DNA of 64,000 nt from Legionella steigerwaltii (GTDB lineage: Bacteria > Pseudomonadota > Gammaproteobacteria > Legionellales > Legionellaceae). The notes beneath the pieces are model-generated. The model worked only from the letters and a program-made list of their open reading frames with translations. It searched no databases and had not been told where the DNA came from. Where the stretch lies: the NCBI RefSeq assembly GCF_001468065.1, contig NZ_LNYZ01000014.1, forward strand, positions 49,999-113,998. The letters are read 5' to 3'. The position numbers were made by a program, and so were the translations under genes. Below are positions 47,851-57,034 of this stretch, piece by piece (position 1 is the stretch's first letter; the number at the start of each line of letters is the position of its first letter).

Positions 47851-49029
47851 TTAAACTCTACTTGCTTGCAACATGACTTCTTCAAGAACCTGGCACGTTT
47901 TATCAATTTCTGATTTTAATAAACTTGGATGCACTAAAAACATCAGGCTGGTTTCCCCAAGCCTGGATGCAACAGGAAGCCGATTATTAGGGCGCCAACC
48001 GGTATTATCAAATGCTTTTTCCAGATACACTTCAGAACAGGTACCCTGATAGCAAGGAACCCCGCGATCATTTATTTCTTTCAAAATCCGACAACGATTC
48101 CAGCTTGTTGCCAGCTGCCTTTCTTCCACAAATACATAACATTTGTAAGCAGCATGAGTAATTTCATCGGGAATTTGCGGTACTCTTAATCCTTTCAAAG
48201 TCGAGGCCACTTCACAAATTTGTTTTAAGTTTCCAAGTCTTTGTTGATGCCAAACCGGCATCTTTTGGAGTTGCATACGCCCAATCACTGCTTGGATTTC
48301 AATCATCCTGCCATTAGTACCAAAATTTCGATGTACCCAGCGAAAGGTGGATTCATGTTCCTCGTTATATACTGCATCCCAAGATTTTCCATGATCCTTG
48401 TAAGACCACATAGAGGACCATAGCGTATCATCATTTGTGGTGACCATGCCCCCCTCGCCACCCGTGGTCATAATTTTATCTTGGCAGAATGACCAGGCAC
48501 CGATGTGGCCTATTGAACCAACAGAACGACCTTTATATTTTGCCCCATGAGCTTGGGCACAATCTTCTATTACATATAGATTAAATTCTTTAGCTAATTC
48601 GAGAATTGGGTCCATATCACAAGGCCAACCTGCAAGATGCACGCAAATTATGGCTTTAGTTTTAGGAGTTACTACTGCCCGAATGGTTTCTGCAGTAATG
48701 TTTTGGCTGTTTTCATCAACATCAGCAAATACCGGTATCCCCCCGCACGTCACAACAGAGGAAGCCGAAGCAATGAATGTGCGCGAGGTCACAATCACTT
48801 CGTCTTCTGCTTTTATGCCAATCGCTTTCAAGGCGACATCAAGTGCAATAGTGCCATTAGCTAATGCAACGGCATGTTTTGTGCCAACCCAAGCGGCGAA
48901 TTCTTTTTCAAATTCTCTGCATTCATTCCCAGTCCAATAATTTACTTTATTCGAGAGAAGAACCTGATGGATTAAGTCCGCTTCTTCTTTAGAGTAATTT
49001 GGCCATGGTGAAAATGGGGTATTTAACAT
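47851..49029 (-). CDS. DegT/DnrJ/EryC1-type sugar aminotransferase (PglE-like)
   Basis: 392 aa PLP enzyme that puts an amino group on a 4-keto nucleotide sugar. The PLP Lys185 lies in WSFCQDKIMTTGGEGG, the cofactor Asp in VIEDCAQAHGA. It starts two bases after the acetyltransferase gene. With that and the phosphoglycosyltransferase it forms a PglC-PglD-PglE-like set, as in bacillosamine-type sugar pathways. The 4,6-dehydratase needed to make its substrate (PglF type) is not in the window. Confidence 0.9.
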   Translation of the reverse strand: MLNTPFSPWPNYSKEEADLIHQVLLSNKVNYWTGNECREFEKEFAAWVGTKHAVALANGTIALDVALKAIGIKAEDEVIVTSRTFIASASSVVTCGGIPVFADVDENSQNITAETIRAVVTPKTKAIICVHLAGWPCDMDPILELAKEFNLYVIEDCAQAHGAKYKGRSVGSIGHIGAWSFCQDKIMTTGGEGGMVTTNDDTLWSSMWSYKDHGKSWDAVYNEEHESTFRWVHRNFGTNGRMIEIQAVIGRMQLQKMPVWHQQRLGNLKQICEVASTLKGLRVPQIPDEITHAAYKCYVFVEERQLATSWNRCRILKEINDRGVPCYQGTCSEVYLEKAFDNTGWRPNNRLPVASRLGETSLMFLVHPSLLKSEIDKTCQVLEEVMLQASRV

Positions 49030-49031
49030 GT

Positions 49032-49667
49032 TTAATCCTTTGAATTTTCTTTATAAATTTTTGCTGGAACACCGAATGAAGTGCAATGATTTGGCAAGTC
49101 ATTCACAACAACGGAACCTGCCCCTACCATGACTTCTGATCCAATTTTAATGCCTTGACGAACACAAGCTCCAATACCAATCCAGCTTAAATTTCCGACC
49201 TGCACATTTCCGGCTAAATTGACACCAGGAGAGATATGCACTGACAGTCCGATACTGCAATCATGCTCAATGATTGCGCCAGTATTAATAATTGTTCCAG
49301 CCCCAATGATGCAATCTGGATTTAATACTGCTCTGGCAAAAATAACAGATCCTTCTGCGATCTGGGCTGAGGAACTAATTATTGCCGAGGGATGAATAAT
49401 GGTTGCGATAGGGATATTTTGGTTTAAAAATTGGGTCATTTTCTCCAGGCGAACGGCATTATCGCCTATGGCAATAATAACCCCATTGAATTCTGAGGCT
49501 TGCGACAAAATCGACTGCGTGTTTCCACTAATTTTCAGTCGTCCAACTGTTTCAATCTGGGGCCATCTATCATCAAAAAATGAAATATTCCGCCAACCAG
49601 AGCAAAGCGCTGCATCAGCTACAACTTTAGCATGTCCACCAGCACCAAGAATGGCAAGTGATTTCAT
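49032..49667 (-). CDS. Sugar O/N-acetyltransferase (PglD/NeuD type)
   Basis: 211 aa. The N-terminal small Rossmann domain starts LAILGAGGHAKVVADAA, which binds the UDP-sugar. The C-terminal left-handed beta helix has hexapeptide repeats (IIGAGTIINTGAIIEHDCSI) with the His used as base in PglD. It acetylates the 4-amino sugar with acetyl-CoA. Its start overlaps the end of the phosphoglycosyltransferase gene by four bases. Confidence 0.9.
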   Translation of the reverse strand: MKSLAILGAGGHAKVVADAALCSGWRNISFFDDRWPQIETVGRLKISGNTQSILSQASEFNGVIIAIGDNAVRLEKMTQFLNQNIPIATIIHPSAIISSSAQIAEGSVIFARAVLNPDCIIGAGTIINTGAIIEHDCSIGLSVHISPGVNLAGNVQVGNLSWIGIGACVRQGIKIGSEVMVGAGSVVVNDLPNHCTSFGVPAKIYKENSKD

Positions 49668-50266
49668 GAATTATTTCCTGTAAATTTTTCATTACTTACA
49701 CTTCCTTGGCTCGTAATGCCTTCGCGTATCACTACTTTCTTCACTGTTAATAAGAGGATTTTGATATCTAAATAAAACGATTGATGATCTACATACCATA
49801 AATCCAATTTAAATTTATCATCCCAAGTTAAGGCATTACGACCATTTACTTGAGCTAACCCAGTAATTCCTGGTTTCACATCATGGCGTCTTTTTTGCTC
49901 GTTATTATAAAGAGAAAGGTATTCGATTAACAGAGGCCTTGGCCCTACAAAGCTCATTTCACCTTTAAGAACATTCCATAATTGAGGCAACTCATCTAAA
50001 CTGGATGCCCTCACAAAATGGCCGAAGCGTGTTATTCGATCTTTATCCGGTAAAACCTCACCTTGTTTATTGTATAATTCCTTCATGGTTCTAAATTTTA
50101 TTAACTGGAAGGTCTTACCATGCAATCCTGGACGATCTTGACGAAAAAAAATCGGTGAACCCAAGTGATAACGAGTTAACAATGCCACAATAACCAGTAT
50201 GGGCATTAATAGGACTAATAAGATACTCGCTAACAGTACATCGAAAAAACGCTTAAGCAAAATCAC
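49664..50266 (-). CDS. Initiating phosphoglycosyltransferase (PglC type)
   Basis: 200 aa monotopic enzyme that moves a sugar-phosphate from a UDP-sugar to undecaprenyl phosphate, starting repeat-unit synthesis. The re-entrant helix (about 8-30) is followed by GSPIFFRQDRPGLHGK and the catalytic Asp-Glu in SLDELPQLWNVLKGEMSFVG. It is of the short (PglC) form. The reading starts at GTG 50266, but TTG 50260 has GGAG at a better distance. First gene of reverse block D. Confidence 0.92.
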   Translation of the reverse strand: MILLKRFFDVLLASILLVLLMPILVIVALLTRYHLGSPIFFRQDRPGLHGKTFQLIKFRTMKELYNKQGEVLPDKDRITRFGHFVRASSLDELPQLWNVLKGEMSFVGPRPLLIEYLSLYNNEQKRRHDVKPGITGLAQVNGRNALTWDDKFKLDLWYVDHQSFYLDIKILLLTVKKVVIREGITSQGSVSNEKFTGNNS

Positions 50267-50408
50267 TTCTCCGCATCCAGTTCTTTATTCTGTGGAACAA
50301 TAGCATAAGATTTTGCACTCTTTCTTACAAGATTTAAACAGCAAAAGATTTATGGAGCCCGTTGAATTATAAACCACAAGGAACATTTGAATCCGAGATA
50401 ATATCTTA

Positions 50409-51434
50409 TTACCCTAATTTCTGTGCCAAATCGCTTAAGACGCGACTGCCAGTACAAAACATGGCTACTTTTAGTTCATATTCAATGGTTTGCATGCATA
50501 AACTAACTTGCTCTGCTGATTCTAGAGCTGCTTCAAGCATTGGCCTTGCATAGCCGACAGTTGTGGCGCCAAGCGCAAACAGCTTAGCGGCGTTTAACCC
50601 GTTAATCACCCCACCTGAACCCCAAATTTCAAAAGAAGGTTTGAGCTCTGCTGCATGTTTTACTGATGTTACGGTATCAATTCCCCAATTGCGAAAAGTA
50701 ATGGCCGCTTGTTGTCGAATGGGATCATGAGCTGCTCTATGTCCTTCAATTCGTCCCCAATGGGTTCCTCCCAAGCCACCCACATCAATCGCTGCAATAC
50801 CAATTTCATCTAAACGCATCATTGTTTCACGTGAAAAACCACAACCAGTTTCTTTAACGATAATAGGTAAAGGAAGATTTTTAACTACATCTGCCAACGC
50901 CTGCCAGCAGCCTTTATAGTGTGTTGTCCCTTCGGGTTGCATGCATTCTTGCAGAGGATTGCAGTGGATAATTAATGCATTAGCCTGCAATGCATCAGTT
51001 AAGCGTTGAATATCGCTCAAGGAGTTCGTGATTAATTGTGCTATTCCTAAATTGCTGTACAAGCTAACCTGGGGAAAGTCACGGCGTAAATGTTGCCATT
51101 CAAAAGCCGCTTTGGGATCGGTCAATTCACGTCTTTGCGAGCCTACACCCATTGCCCAACCATTCAATGCACACGCCTCAATTAAATTATGATTGATGTG
51201 CTTTGCACGTCGATGGCCTGCGGTCATGGAACTGATAAGAAAGGGTTTTTCTACAGCTTGGCCAAATCGAGAACTTTTGATGCTTACTTCATCAAAATTT
51301 AAATCAGGAAGGGCATCATGAACTAAATGGATGCTATCAAACGTACTAAGATCTGCAGTTTGATTTTCAGGCATTAAAGCTAATTTGATGTGATCTTGCT
51401 TGCGTTGCTCAAACTGATCATAGTTATTCGTCAT
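50409..51434 (-). CDS. fni: Type 2 isopentenyl-diphosphate delta-isomerase
   Basis: 341 aa FMN enzyme that interconverts IPP and DMAPP. It shows MTAGHRRAKHINHNL, MGVGSQRREL and the FMN-phosphate site FEIWGSGGVINGLNAAK. It ends the reverse-strand pair with ribH (14 bases apart); ribH supplies the pathway to its flavin, which makes the pairing sensible. It lies just outside the polysaccharide locus. Confidence 0.95.
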   Translation of the reverse strand: MTNNYDQFEQRKQDHIKLALMPENQTADLSTFDSIHLVHDALPDLNFDEVSIKSSRFGQAVEKPFLISSMTAGHRRAKHINHNLIEACALNGWAMGVGSQRRELTDPKAAFEWQHLRRDFPQVSLYSNLGIAQLITNSLSDIQRLTDALQANALIIHCNPLQECMQPEGTTHYKGCWQALADVVKNLPLPIIVKETGCGFSRETMMRLDEIGIAAIDVGGLGGTHWGRIEGHRAAHDPIRQQAAITFRNWGIDTVTSVKHAAELKPSFEIWGSGGVINGLNAAKLFALGATTVGYARPMLEAALESAEQVSLCMQTIEYELKVAMFCTGSRVLSDLAQKLG

Positions 51435-51448
51435 GGATTTTACCTGCG

Positions 51449-51916
51449 TTACAATTGACTTAATGTTTGATGCAAGGAAATGGCAGCATTGGCCACATCG
51501 ACTCCTTTATGTCCACCTTTGCCACCTAATCTATCCCAAGCTTGCTCTTCATTATCCGTAGTAAGTACGCCAAAAAGAACGGGAATATTATATTCCAGTG
51601 AGACTTGCAAACATCCTTGGCTGACCATATTGCAAACCAAATCATAATGACTGGTCTCGCCACGAATTACAGCACCTAAGGTAATAATTGATTGTACTGA
51701 TTTTTGCATGGCGAGGCGCTTTGCGACTAATGGAATCTCTACTGCTCCAGGAACTTCGAATGATTGGATGTCTCGTTCATTAAAGCCGCGTTTCAGAAGT
51801 TGAGCTATTGCTCCTTCTTGCAACGCTTTCGTGACTTGCCGATTAAAGACACTCGTGATGATCGCAATGGGAAAAGAGCTTACAATGGTATCTTCGGCGA
51901 TCGCTGTGATTTGCAT
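51449..51916 (-). CDS. ribH: 6,7-dimethyl-8-ribityllumazine synthase
   Basis: 155 aa. Next-to-last step of riboflavin synthesis. Seen: FNRQVTKAL, SFEVPGAVEIPLVAKRL, GAVIRGETSHYDLVC with the catalytic His, and LTTDNEEQAWDRLG. It ends shortly before fni. I saw no FMN riboswitch in the 164-base gap to ubiX. Confidence 0.97.
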   Translation of the reverse strand: MQITAIAEDTIVSSFPIAIITSVFNRQVTKALQEGAIAQLLKRGFNERDIQSFEVPGAVEIPLVAKRLAMQKSVQSIITLGAVIRGETSHYDLVCNMVSQGCLQVSLEYNIPVLFGVLTTDNEEQAWDRLGGKGGHKGVDVANAAISLHQTLSQL

Positions 51917-52080
51917 AATTTGTCTCTCTTATTTCTTGCTGTTCGTTGTAATTCATGCAATTTACCTTTTTATGTCTGTATTTTCCACTTATTTTACTTT
52001 GTGAAGATTCTATTTATGTGAAATAATTATTCTGTTTTTATGCCTGAGAACCTAATTGCTTCAATCACGGGGAAATACTT

Positions 52081-52644
52081 ATGAGCAAAGCGCGAATAAT
52101 TATTGGGATTACTGGTGCATCAGGCATGATTTATGGAATACGTCTTTTAGAATTGCTGCGACCCACTTCGATTGAAACGCATTTGATTGTCAGTAAATCA
52201 GCACAATTGACGCGTAAATATGAAACCAACCTTTCTCTTACTGAATTGAAAGCATTAGCTGATGTATATCATTCCTGGAATGATGTGGGTGCCAGTATTG
52301 CCAGCGGTTCTTTCCAAACATTGGGCATGATCATTGCTCCATGTTCAATGAAAACTCTGGCAGAAATTGCTCATGGAACGAGTGATAATTTAATTGGCCG
52401 AGCAGCTGATGTGACTTTAAAAGAGCGTAGAAAGTTAGTGCTTATGCCGCGTGAATCACCTTTGCATTTAGGTCATTTACAAAACATGGTATCACTGACG
52501 CAACATGGTGCGATCATTTGTCCTGCAATGCCTGCATTTTATACCAAACCAGAAACCATTGATGACATTATTAATTACAGCGTAGGTAGAATACTCGATC
52601 TTTTTGATATCGATGTAGGAATAGTGGATCGTTGGCAGGGTTAA
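52081..52644 (+). CDS. ubiX: Flavin prenyltransferase
   Basis: 187 aa. Prenylates FMN to make the cofactor of UbiD decarboxylase in ubiquinone synthesis; uses dimethylallyl phosphate, a product related to the fni reaction next door. Start reads IIIGITGASGMIYGIRLLEL, and KERRKLVLMPRESPLHLGHL and ICPAMPAFY are family motifs. A composite repeat follows directly. Confidence 0.95.
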   Translation: MSKARIIIGITGASGMIYGIRLLELLRPTSIETHLIVSKSAQLTRKYETNLSLTELKALADVYHSWNDVGASIASGSFQTLGMIIAPCSMKTLAEIAHGTSDNLIGRAADVTLKERRKLVLMPRESPLHLGHLQNMVSLTQHGAIICPAMPAFYTKPETIDDIINYSVGRILDLFDIDVGIVDRWQG

Positions 52645-52661
52645 CGCACATGTAGTACACG

Positions 52662-52800
52662 TAGGCTGGGTTGGTAAGCCCAGCAGATAACAACACAACT
52701 TCCAAGATCTAAGGGGACCAAGATCTATGGGGACGGACCCCACTGGGGTCCGTCCCCTTTTAACGGTAAACGTTCACGTAAAAGTGAACGACCCAGCTTA
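52662..52800. repeat. Composite nested palindrome after ubiX
   Basis: Outer TAGGCTGGGT (52662) and ACCCAGCTTA (52791-52800) are partial reverse complements. Inside lie GCTGGG...CCCAGC (52665-52684), a direct repeat of CCAAGATCTA (two copies 16 bases apart), the 13-bp inverted repeat GGGGACGGACCCC (52729-52757) and the hairpin CGTTCAC/GTGAACG (52771-52790). It appears that a GGGGACGG palindrome sits inside another repeat. Confidence 0.75.
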
Positions 52801-52811
52801 TGTATTTTTGA

Positions 52812-53372
52812 CTAGCCCTTAGTATTAAGCTCAACCCAGCTGGCATAAGCGTCCATAAATTTTTGCAGGAACTTTTGTGTGTCTTCTTTGGTAATGCTCC
52901 CTTGAGCATCAAATAAATCTCCTGCTCCTCCTATATAAGTCTCAGGTTGTTGAAGGGTTGGTATATCCAAGAAGACAAATGATTGTCTTAAATGATTGTT
53001 CGCTCCAAATCCCCCAATAGCTCCAGGAGAAACACTTATTACTGCACCTGGTAGCTTGCTCCAAATGCTTTTACCATAAGGTCGCGAACCAACGTCGACT
53101 GCATTTTTAAGCACACCGGGAACTGAACGATTGTATTCTGGAGTGACAAACAACACGCCTTGAAATGTTTTCATTTGCTCACGAAATTGAACCCAGGCCT
53201 CAGGAGGTCTGTTTTCGTCATCCAGATCCTGGTTATATAATGGCAAATCACCAATTTCAACAATTTGTAGATTTAGAGATTTGGGTGCAATAGAAATAAG
53301 TACTTTTGCCATTTTTCTATTGTAGGATTCTTTGCGTAAGCTGCCAACGATGACTGCGATTTTTTTACTCAT
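52812..53372 (-). CDS. NADPH-dependent FMN reductase (flavodoxin fold)
   Basis: 186 aa. The phosphate loop is VGSLRKESYNRKMAK and the flavin loop VTPEYNRSVPGVLKNAVD. It belongs to the NADPH-dependent FMN/quinone reductase family (ChrR/YieF/ArsH relatives). Probable role in two-electron quinone or flavin reduction. The gene stands alone; RBS AGGAG is seen before the ATG. Confidence 0.9.
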   Translation of the reverse strand: MSKKIAVIVGSLRKESYNRKMAKVLISIAPKSLNLQIVEIGDLPLYNQDLDDENRPPEAWVQFREQMKTFQGVLFVTPEYNRSVPGVLKNAVDVGSRPYGKSIWSKLPGAVISVSPGAIGGFGANNHLRQSFVFLDIPTLQQPETYIGGAGDLFDAQGSITKEDTQKFLQKFMDAYASWVELNTKG

Positions 53373-53680
53373 ATACGACTCCTTGTAGTATTTGGGGGCG
53401 ACGGCAAATGGTCAACCTGTGCTCAAATCCAACCGTTCACCAAGATTTTTATATCCCATTTGCTCCATTACGGGTGATGTTCGTACTTGTATTATTGCTT
53501 ATTTTAGTAATTATTTCAGTATTCGAGGAGTGTTTATGAAAATACTGGATTGAGAGCAATAGTGCTCAGACGGATCACGCTTAATCGAAAAAAATTGAAT
53601 TGAGAATTTTTATAAAGAAAAACCCCCTATCCACAAAAATATTGTCATACTTAAGTAAATAGGGGGTTTTAGTAAATTGA
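53373..53680. other. Gap between the FMN reductase and csp genes
   Basis: 308 AT-rich bases. It holds the csp terminator (53618-53670) and the reductase promoter region. Nothing else was seen. Confidence 0.55.
53618..53670 (-). terminator. Terminator of the cold-shock gene
   Basis: AAAACCCCCTAT and ATAGGGGGTTTT pair across a 28-base loop. On the reverse strand the hairpin is followed by a T-rich tail (TTTTTCTTTAT), 11 bases past the csp stop. Confidence 0.78.
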
Positions 53681-53887
53681 TTAAACTACTTCAACTTCTT
53701 CAGCTTGAGGACCTTTTTGCCCATTACTTGGCTTGAACGTTACTGTTGCGCCTTCAGCAAGAGTTTTAAACCCGGTGCCTAAAATTGCACTGAAATGCAC
53801 AAAATAATCTTTACCGCCACTTTCTAAAAAACCGAAACCTTTGGACTCATTAAACCACTTTACTGTACCACGAATTTTTTCTGACAT
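53681..53887 (-). CDS. Cold-shock domain protein (CspA family)
   Basis: 68-aa OB-fold RNA chaperone. RNP1 is KGFGFLE and RNP2 is KDYFVHFSA. The AT-rich 5' region (53888-54096) leaves room for the long leader usual for csp genes. A terminator follows. Confidence 0.95.
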   Translation of the reverse strand: MSEKIRGTVKWFNESKGFGFLESGGKDYFVHFSAILGTGFKTLAEGATVTFKPSNGQKGPQAEEVEVV

Positions 53888-54096
53888 GTTAATTTCCTAA
53901 ATTGTTACCAGGACATTGTAGCATTATTTTATTAATTGTGCTGTTTTTTTATTAAATATTTTTAATTTTTTTTACATTTAATGCAAAAACAGCAAATAAT
54001 GCCCCACCATCATAGAGCATTTTGATTAAAAATTCTAATACTTTACAATCTTTTAGCCGTTTTCATTGAAATGCAGGCAGAATGGCACTAAAAATC

Positions 54097-55494
54097 TTAT
54101 AAAACCCTGTTTTCTGGAGCTTCAATTAATTCAAGTCCATCTTCTTTCTTTAGAAAAGCAAAAATGAGCCCTGAAAAAAAAGTCAGGATTCCAAGCATGA
54201 GAAATGTATCATGAAATATCTGGATGGATAAAACATGATTTACAGAATATTTATAAGTGAAAAAGCTAAGTAAGATTGCTGAAACTGCAACGCCAAAACT
54301 TTGAGCCAGTTGTTGGGTAGTGCTCATAATGCTGGTTGCAGCACTCATATTATTTTCTGTAATGTTGGCATAAGCGAGTGAATTCATAGCTGTATATTGT
54401 AATGCGATTAAAAATCCATAAGCAAAAGTCAAAAATGCAATAACGTATACCGAAGTATATTGATTAATGGAAAAGAAGGACCAAAGAGAAATACTGACTA
54501 AGGCCGTATTTAAAATGAGTAAATTTCTATAACCAAACCAACGAAGTATAGAGAAGGATAAAGGTTTTACTAAAAAAACTCCCACAGCGATTGGAGCAAG
54601 TAATAGACCCGATAGACGAGGTGTATAACCCAAAGCAATTTGTAAGAGTAGTGGCAATAAAAAAGGAACCCCGCCAAAACTGAGACGAGCTAATAAATTT
54701 CCTGCAACAGAAATAAAGAATGTACGAGTATGGAAGAGTTCTACTTTAACAATAGGATGCTTTCTTTTATAGGAGTGTTTGGTATAAGCGCCCAATAAAA
54801 GAAGTGCAATAAGGAGCACCGTAACGGTTTGGCTTATCGTTGCAGAGGATTCGCTGATCATCGATAAACTGAAGGTTAAGGTGGCTAAACCACTACCAAA
54901 AAGAATAAAGCCCAATTTGTCGAGTGGAGGAACCGGGCGAGGAGGCATGTAGGGTAATAATTTGCTTGATAAACCTACTGCCAGCACTCCAACAGGAATA
55001 TTGACCCAAAAAATCCAACGCCAGGAAAAACGATAGGTAATAATTCCTCCTAATAATGGCCCCAGCATCATGCCTAATGAGGCCACCATGACTACGATGC
55101 TCATTTTGGCGATCAGTTCATGTCGTTCACAAGTTCGCAAAATAATCAGTCGACCAATGGGCATAGTTAAGGAGCCACCTAAACCCTGAACGATGCGTGC
55201 ACAAATTAATTCCCATAAATTATTTGTAAACCCACACCAAATGGAACTCAAAGTAAATACAGAAATGGCCGTCATAAAAACGATTTTTATGCCGAATTTA
55301 TCAGCGATCCAGCCGCTAATTGGGATAAAAATTGCCAAACTCAAAAGGTAGCTAATCAGCGCTAATTTCAAATCCACAGGATTGACATTTAAACTTTGTG
55401 CCATCACGGGAATTGCGGTATTAATAATCGTGGTATCTACTGCTTCCATAAACATGGCAAAGGAAACAATGAACAGAATGATATTTTTTCTCAT
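54097..55494 (-). CDS. DHA2-family (14-helix) MFS drug/proton antiporter
   Basis: 465 aa with about 13-14 hydrophobic helices. The N-terminus FMEAVDTTIINTAIPVMAQ is motif D1 of the EmrB/QacA family, SGWIADKFGIK is motif A and LGGSLTMPIGRLI is near motif B; motif C appears as GMMLGPLLGGIIT. It should export toxic compounds using the proton gradient. No EmrA-like partner is adjacent. Confidence 0.92.
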   Translation of the reverse strand: MRKNIILFIVSFAMFMEAVDTTIINTAIPVMAQSLNVNPVDLKLALISYLLSLAIFIPISGWIADKFGIKIVFMTAISVFTLSSIWCGFTNNLWELICARIVQGLGGSLTMPIGRLIILRTCERHELIAKMSIVVMVASLGMMLGPLLGGIITYRFSWRWIFWVNIPVGVLAVGLSSKLLPYMPPRPVPPLDKLGFILFGSGLATLTFSLSMISESSATISQTVTVLLIALLLLGAYTKHSYKRKHPIVKVELFHTRTFFISVAGNLLARLSFGGVPFLLPLLLQIALGYTPRLSGLLLAPIAVGVFLVKPLSFSILRWFGYRNLLILNTALVSISLWSFFSINQYTSVYVIAFLTFAYGFLIALQYTAMNSLAYANITENNMSAATSIMSTTQQLAQSFGVAVSAILLSFFTYKYSVNHVLSIQIFHDTFLMLGILTFFSGLIFAFLKKEDGLELIEAPENRVL

Positions 55495-55656
55495 GGGTTC
55501 AGTATATCAATAAGGGATGAATTCTGCATAGAGTCACAGTTCTAATGAATTACAGTCTTTATATAGATAGAATTGTGTAATAGAAATGGTTTGATTATGA
55601 TGATAACCTTTTTAAGATGCAGTCAAGAGACTCAACATTGTCGATGGAGAATGTAA

Positions 55657-55878
55657 ATGCATACGAAGTTTTTTACTCAAGAATCACTAAAAACTCAAGA
55701 AGATAAAGAAAAACGAATTCAGTTTGTGCACAACGTTTATTCCGTATTATCTCGTGACACCTCAATGAGTGAAGAGCTGAAAAAGAAAATATTGATTGGT
55801 TCGTTGATTCATACAAATCTTACTGCACAAGAGATTCTTGATGAGATAGAAAGTAGATATACACCTTTTAACTCCTAA
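55657..55878 (+). CDS. Small helical protein of unknown function
   Basis: 73 aa, charged and fully helical in appearance (SEELKKKILIGSLIHTNLT), with no signal peptide or Cys. Not recognised. It starts after TGGAGAATGTAA with an ATG. Stands alone in an intergenic region, divergent from the MFS gene. Confidence 0.55.
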   Translation: MHTKFFTQESLKTQEDKEKRIQFVHNVYSVLSRDTSMSEELKKKILIGSLIHTNLTAQEILDEIESRYTPFNS

Positions 55879-55974
55879 GAGCGCACTTTAACGTCACTTT
55901 GAATTATTCATCCAATTTCTTAACGAGCCACGATCGAGGAGGGCTTTAAAGACGAACGTGGCCTTGAATAATAA

Positions 55975-56841
55975 TTACAAGCAAAATTTATTAGGATTTC
56001 TCTTCATACAAAGATTGGCGAAATAATATCTAAAATCAGATACGAAGATGTCCCCTTCTTTTTCCATGACAAATATTCTTTCAGGCTGCAATTCAAGATA
56101 ATTGGAAGCCTTTAAAATAGAGTGATAAATTGCTCCTGCAGAGGAAAAAATCCATTTATCTAAAAAGGGCAGAATTACCTCGGGGTCGTTAGAATAAAAG
56201 CGTTGATAAATATCGACAATTAATTCCTTTCTCATTTCGAAATTACTTTTAAAATAAATATTGTTCCGGTCTTGGCGATAAAGCATCAATGGTATTTTAT
56301 CAGGGTTACTTTTCAAACCAGCATTCAGATTCATGGAGATGATAACACCTTTGGCATTTTCAATTTGTAATGTTGAGGTATTAAATAAATTGTATCCATT
56401 ATATTCTTGTAGATAGGATTTTAAATAATCAACGGCTTTATCTGTTAATGGATCAAAATAACTCTGGATAGAAAAATTTACTGCGTCTTCATCTGGGCTA
56501 TCCTGATCATAGCCACAATTGATATAAGTGTTGTAGGTAAACAGATTGGGAGAGATTTTTTTTGAAAATACCCGATCTATTTCATCTTCCACTTCGTCAC
56601 AACTAAGCCCCAATCCTGCAACACTCCCTCTGACACGAACGATTTGAGTTGGAAAATCAATAGTTCTTTGCATCATTTGATTCAGATTAGGCACCTCCTG
56701 TTCATTACTATAATGCCTGACTACGGTATTTTTATCCTTAGCCAATGGGGAAAAAATAAGACCTTCTAAACGTTGATCAGAATTAGCAAAAGCAAGAAGG
56801 GGAGACAAACACAATGCGCCTAATAAACAGCTTATTTTCAT
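55975..56841 (-). CDS. Exported protein of unknown function
   Basis: 288 aa from the ATG at 56841, which has AAGGAG six bases upstream; the frame extends to 56865 but that would put charged residues before the signal peptide. The signal peptide is MKISCLLGALCLSPLLAFA, cleaved near AFA-N. The mature part has three pairs of cysteines and alternating beta/helix character. No family is recognised. Periplasmic or secreted location is likely. Confidence 0.7.
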   Translation of the reverse strand: MKISCLLGALCLSPLLAFANSDQRLEGLIFSPLAKDKNTVVRHYSNEQEVPNLNQMMQRTIDFPTQIVRVRGSVAGLGLSCDEVEDEIDRVFSKKISPNLFTYNTYINCGYDQDSPDEDAVNFSIQSYFDPLTDKAVDYLKSYLQEYNGYNLFNTSTLQIENAKGVIISMNLNAGLKSNPDKIPLMLYRQDRNNIYFKSNFEMRKELIVDIYQRFYSNDPEVILPFLDKWIFSSAGAIYHSILKASNYLELQPERIFVMEKEGDIFVSDFRYYFANLCMKRNPNKFCL

Positions 56842-57034
56842 AATAAACTCCTTTTTATTATTCAAAATTCCATTTAAATGTTTATCAGATTAGAAAAAAG
56901 CTGAGAATGGCACTAACCTGATGCAGCACTTAATATCTTATCTGGTTTGAAGACCAGATCATATGGGCAATAGGAACGCACGTCTTTTTGATTATTATTT
57001 GAATTAACCGTTTCAAATTTGTTGTAAAAGAGGT

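Noticed and set aside
51917..52080. FMN riboswitch upstream of ribH
   Set aside because: No conserved RFN-element motifs in this AT-rich gap.
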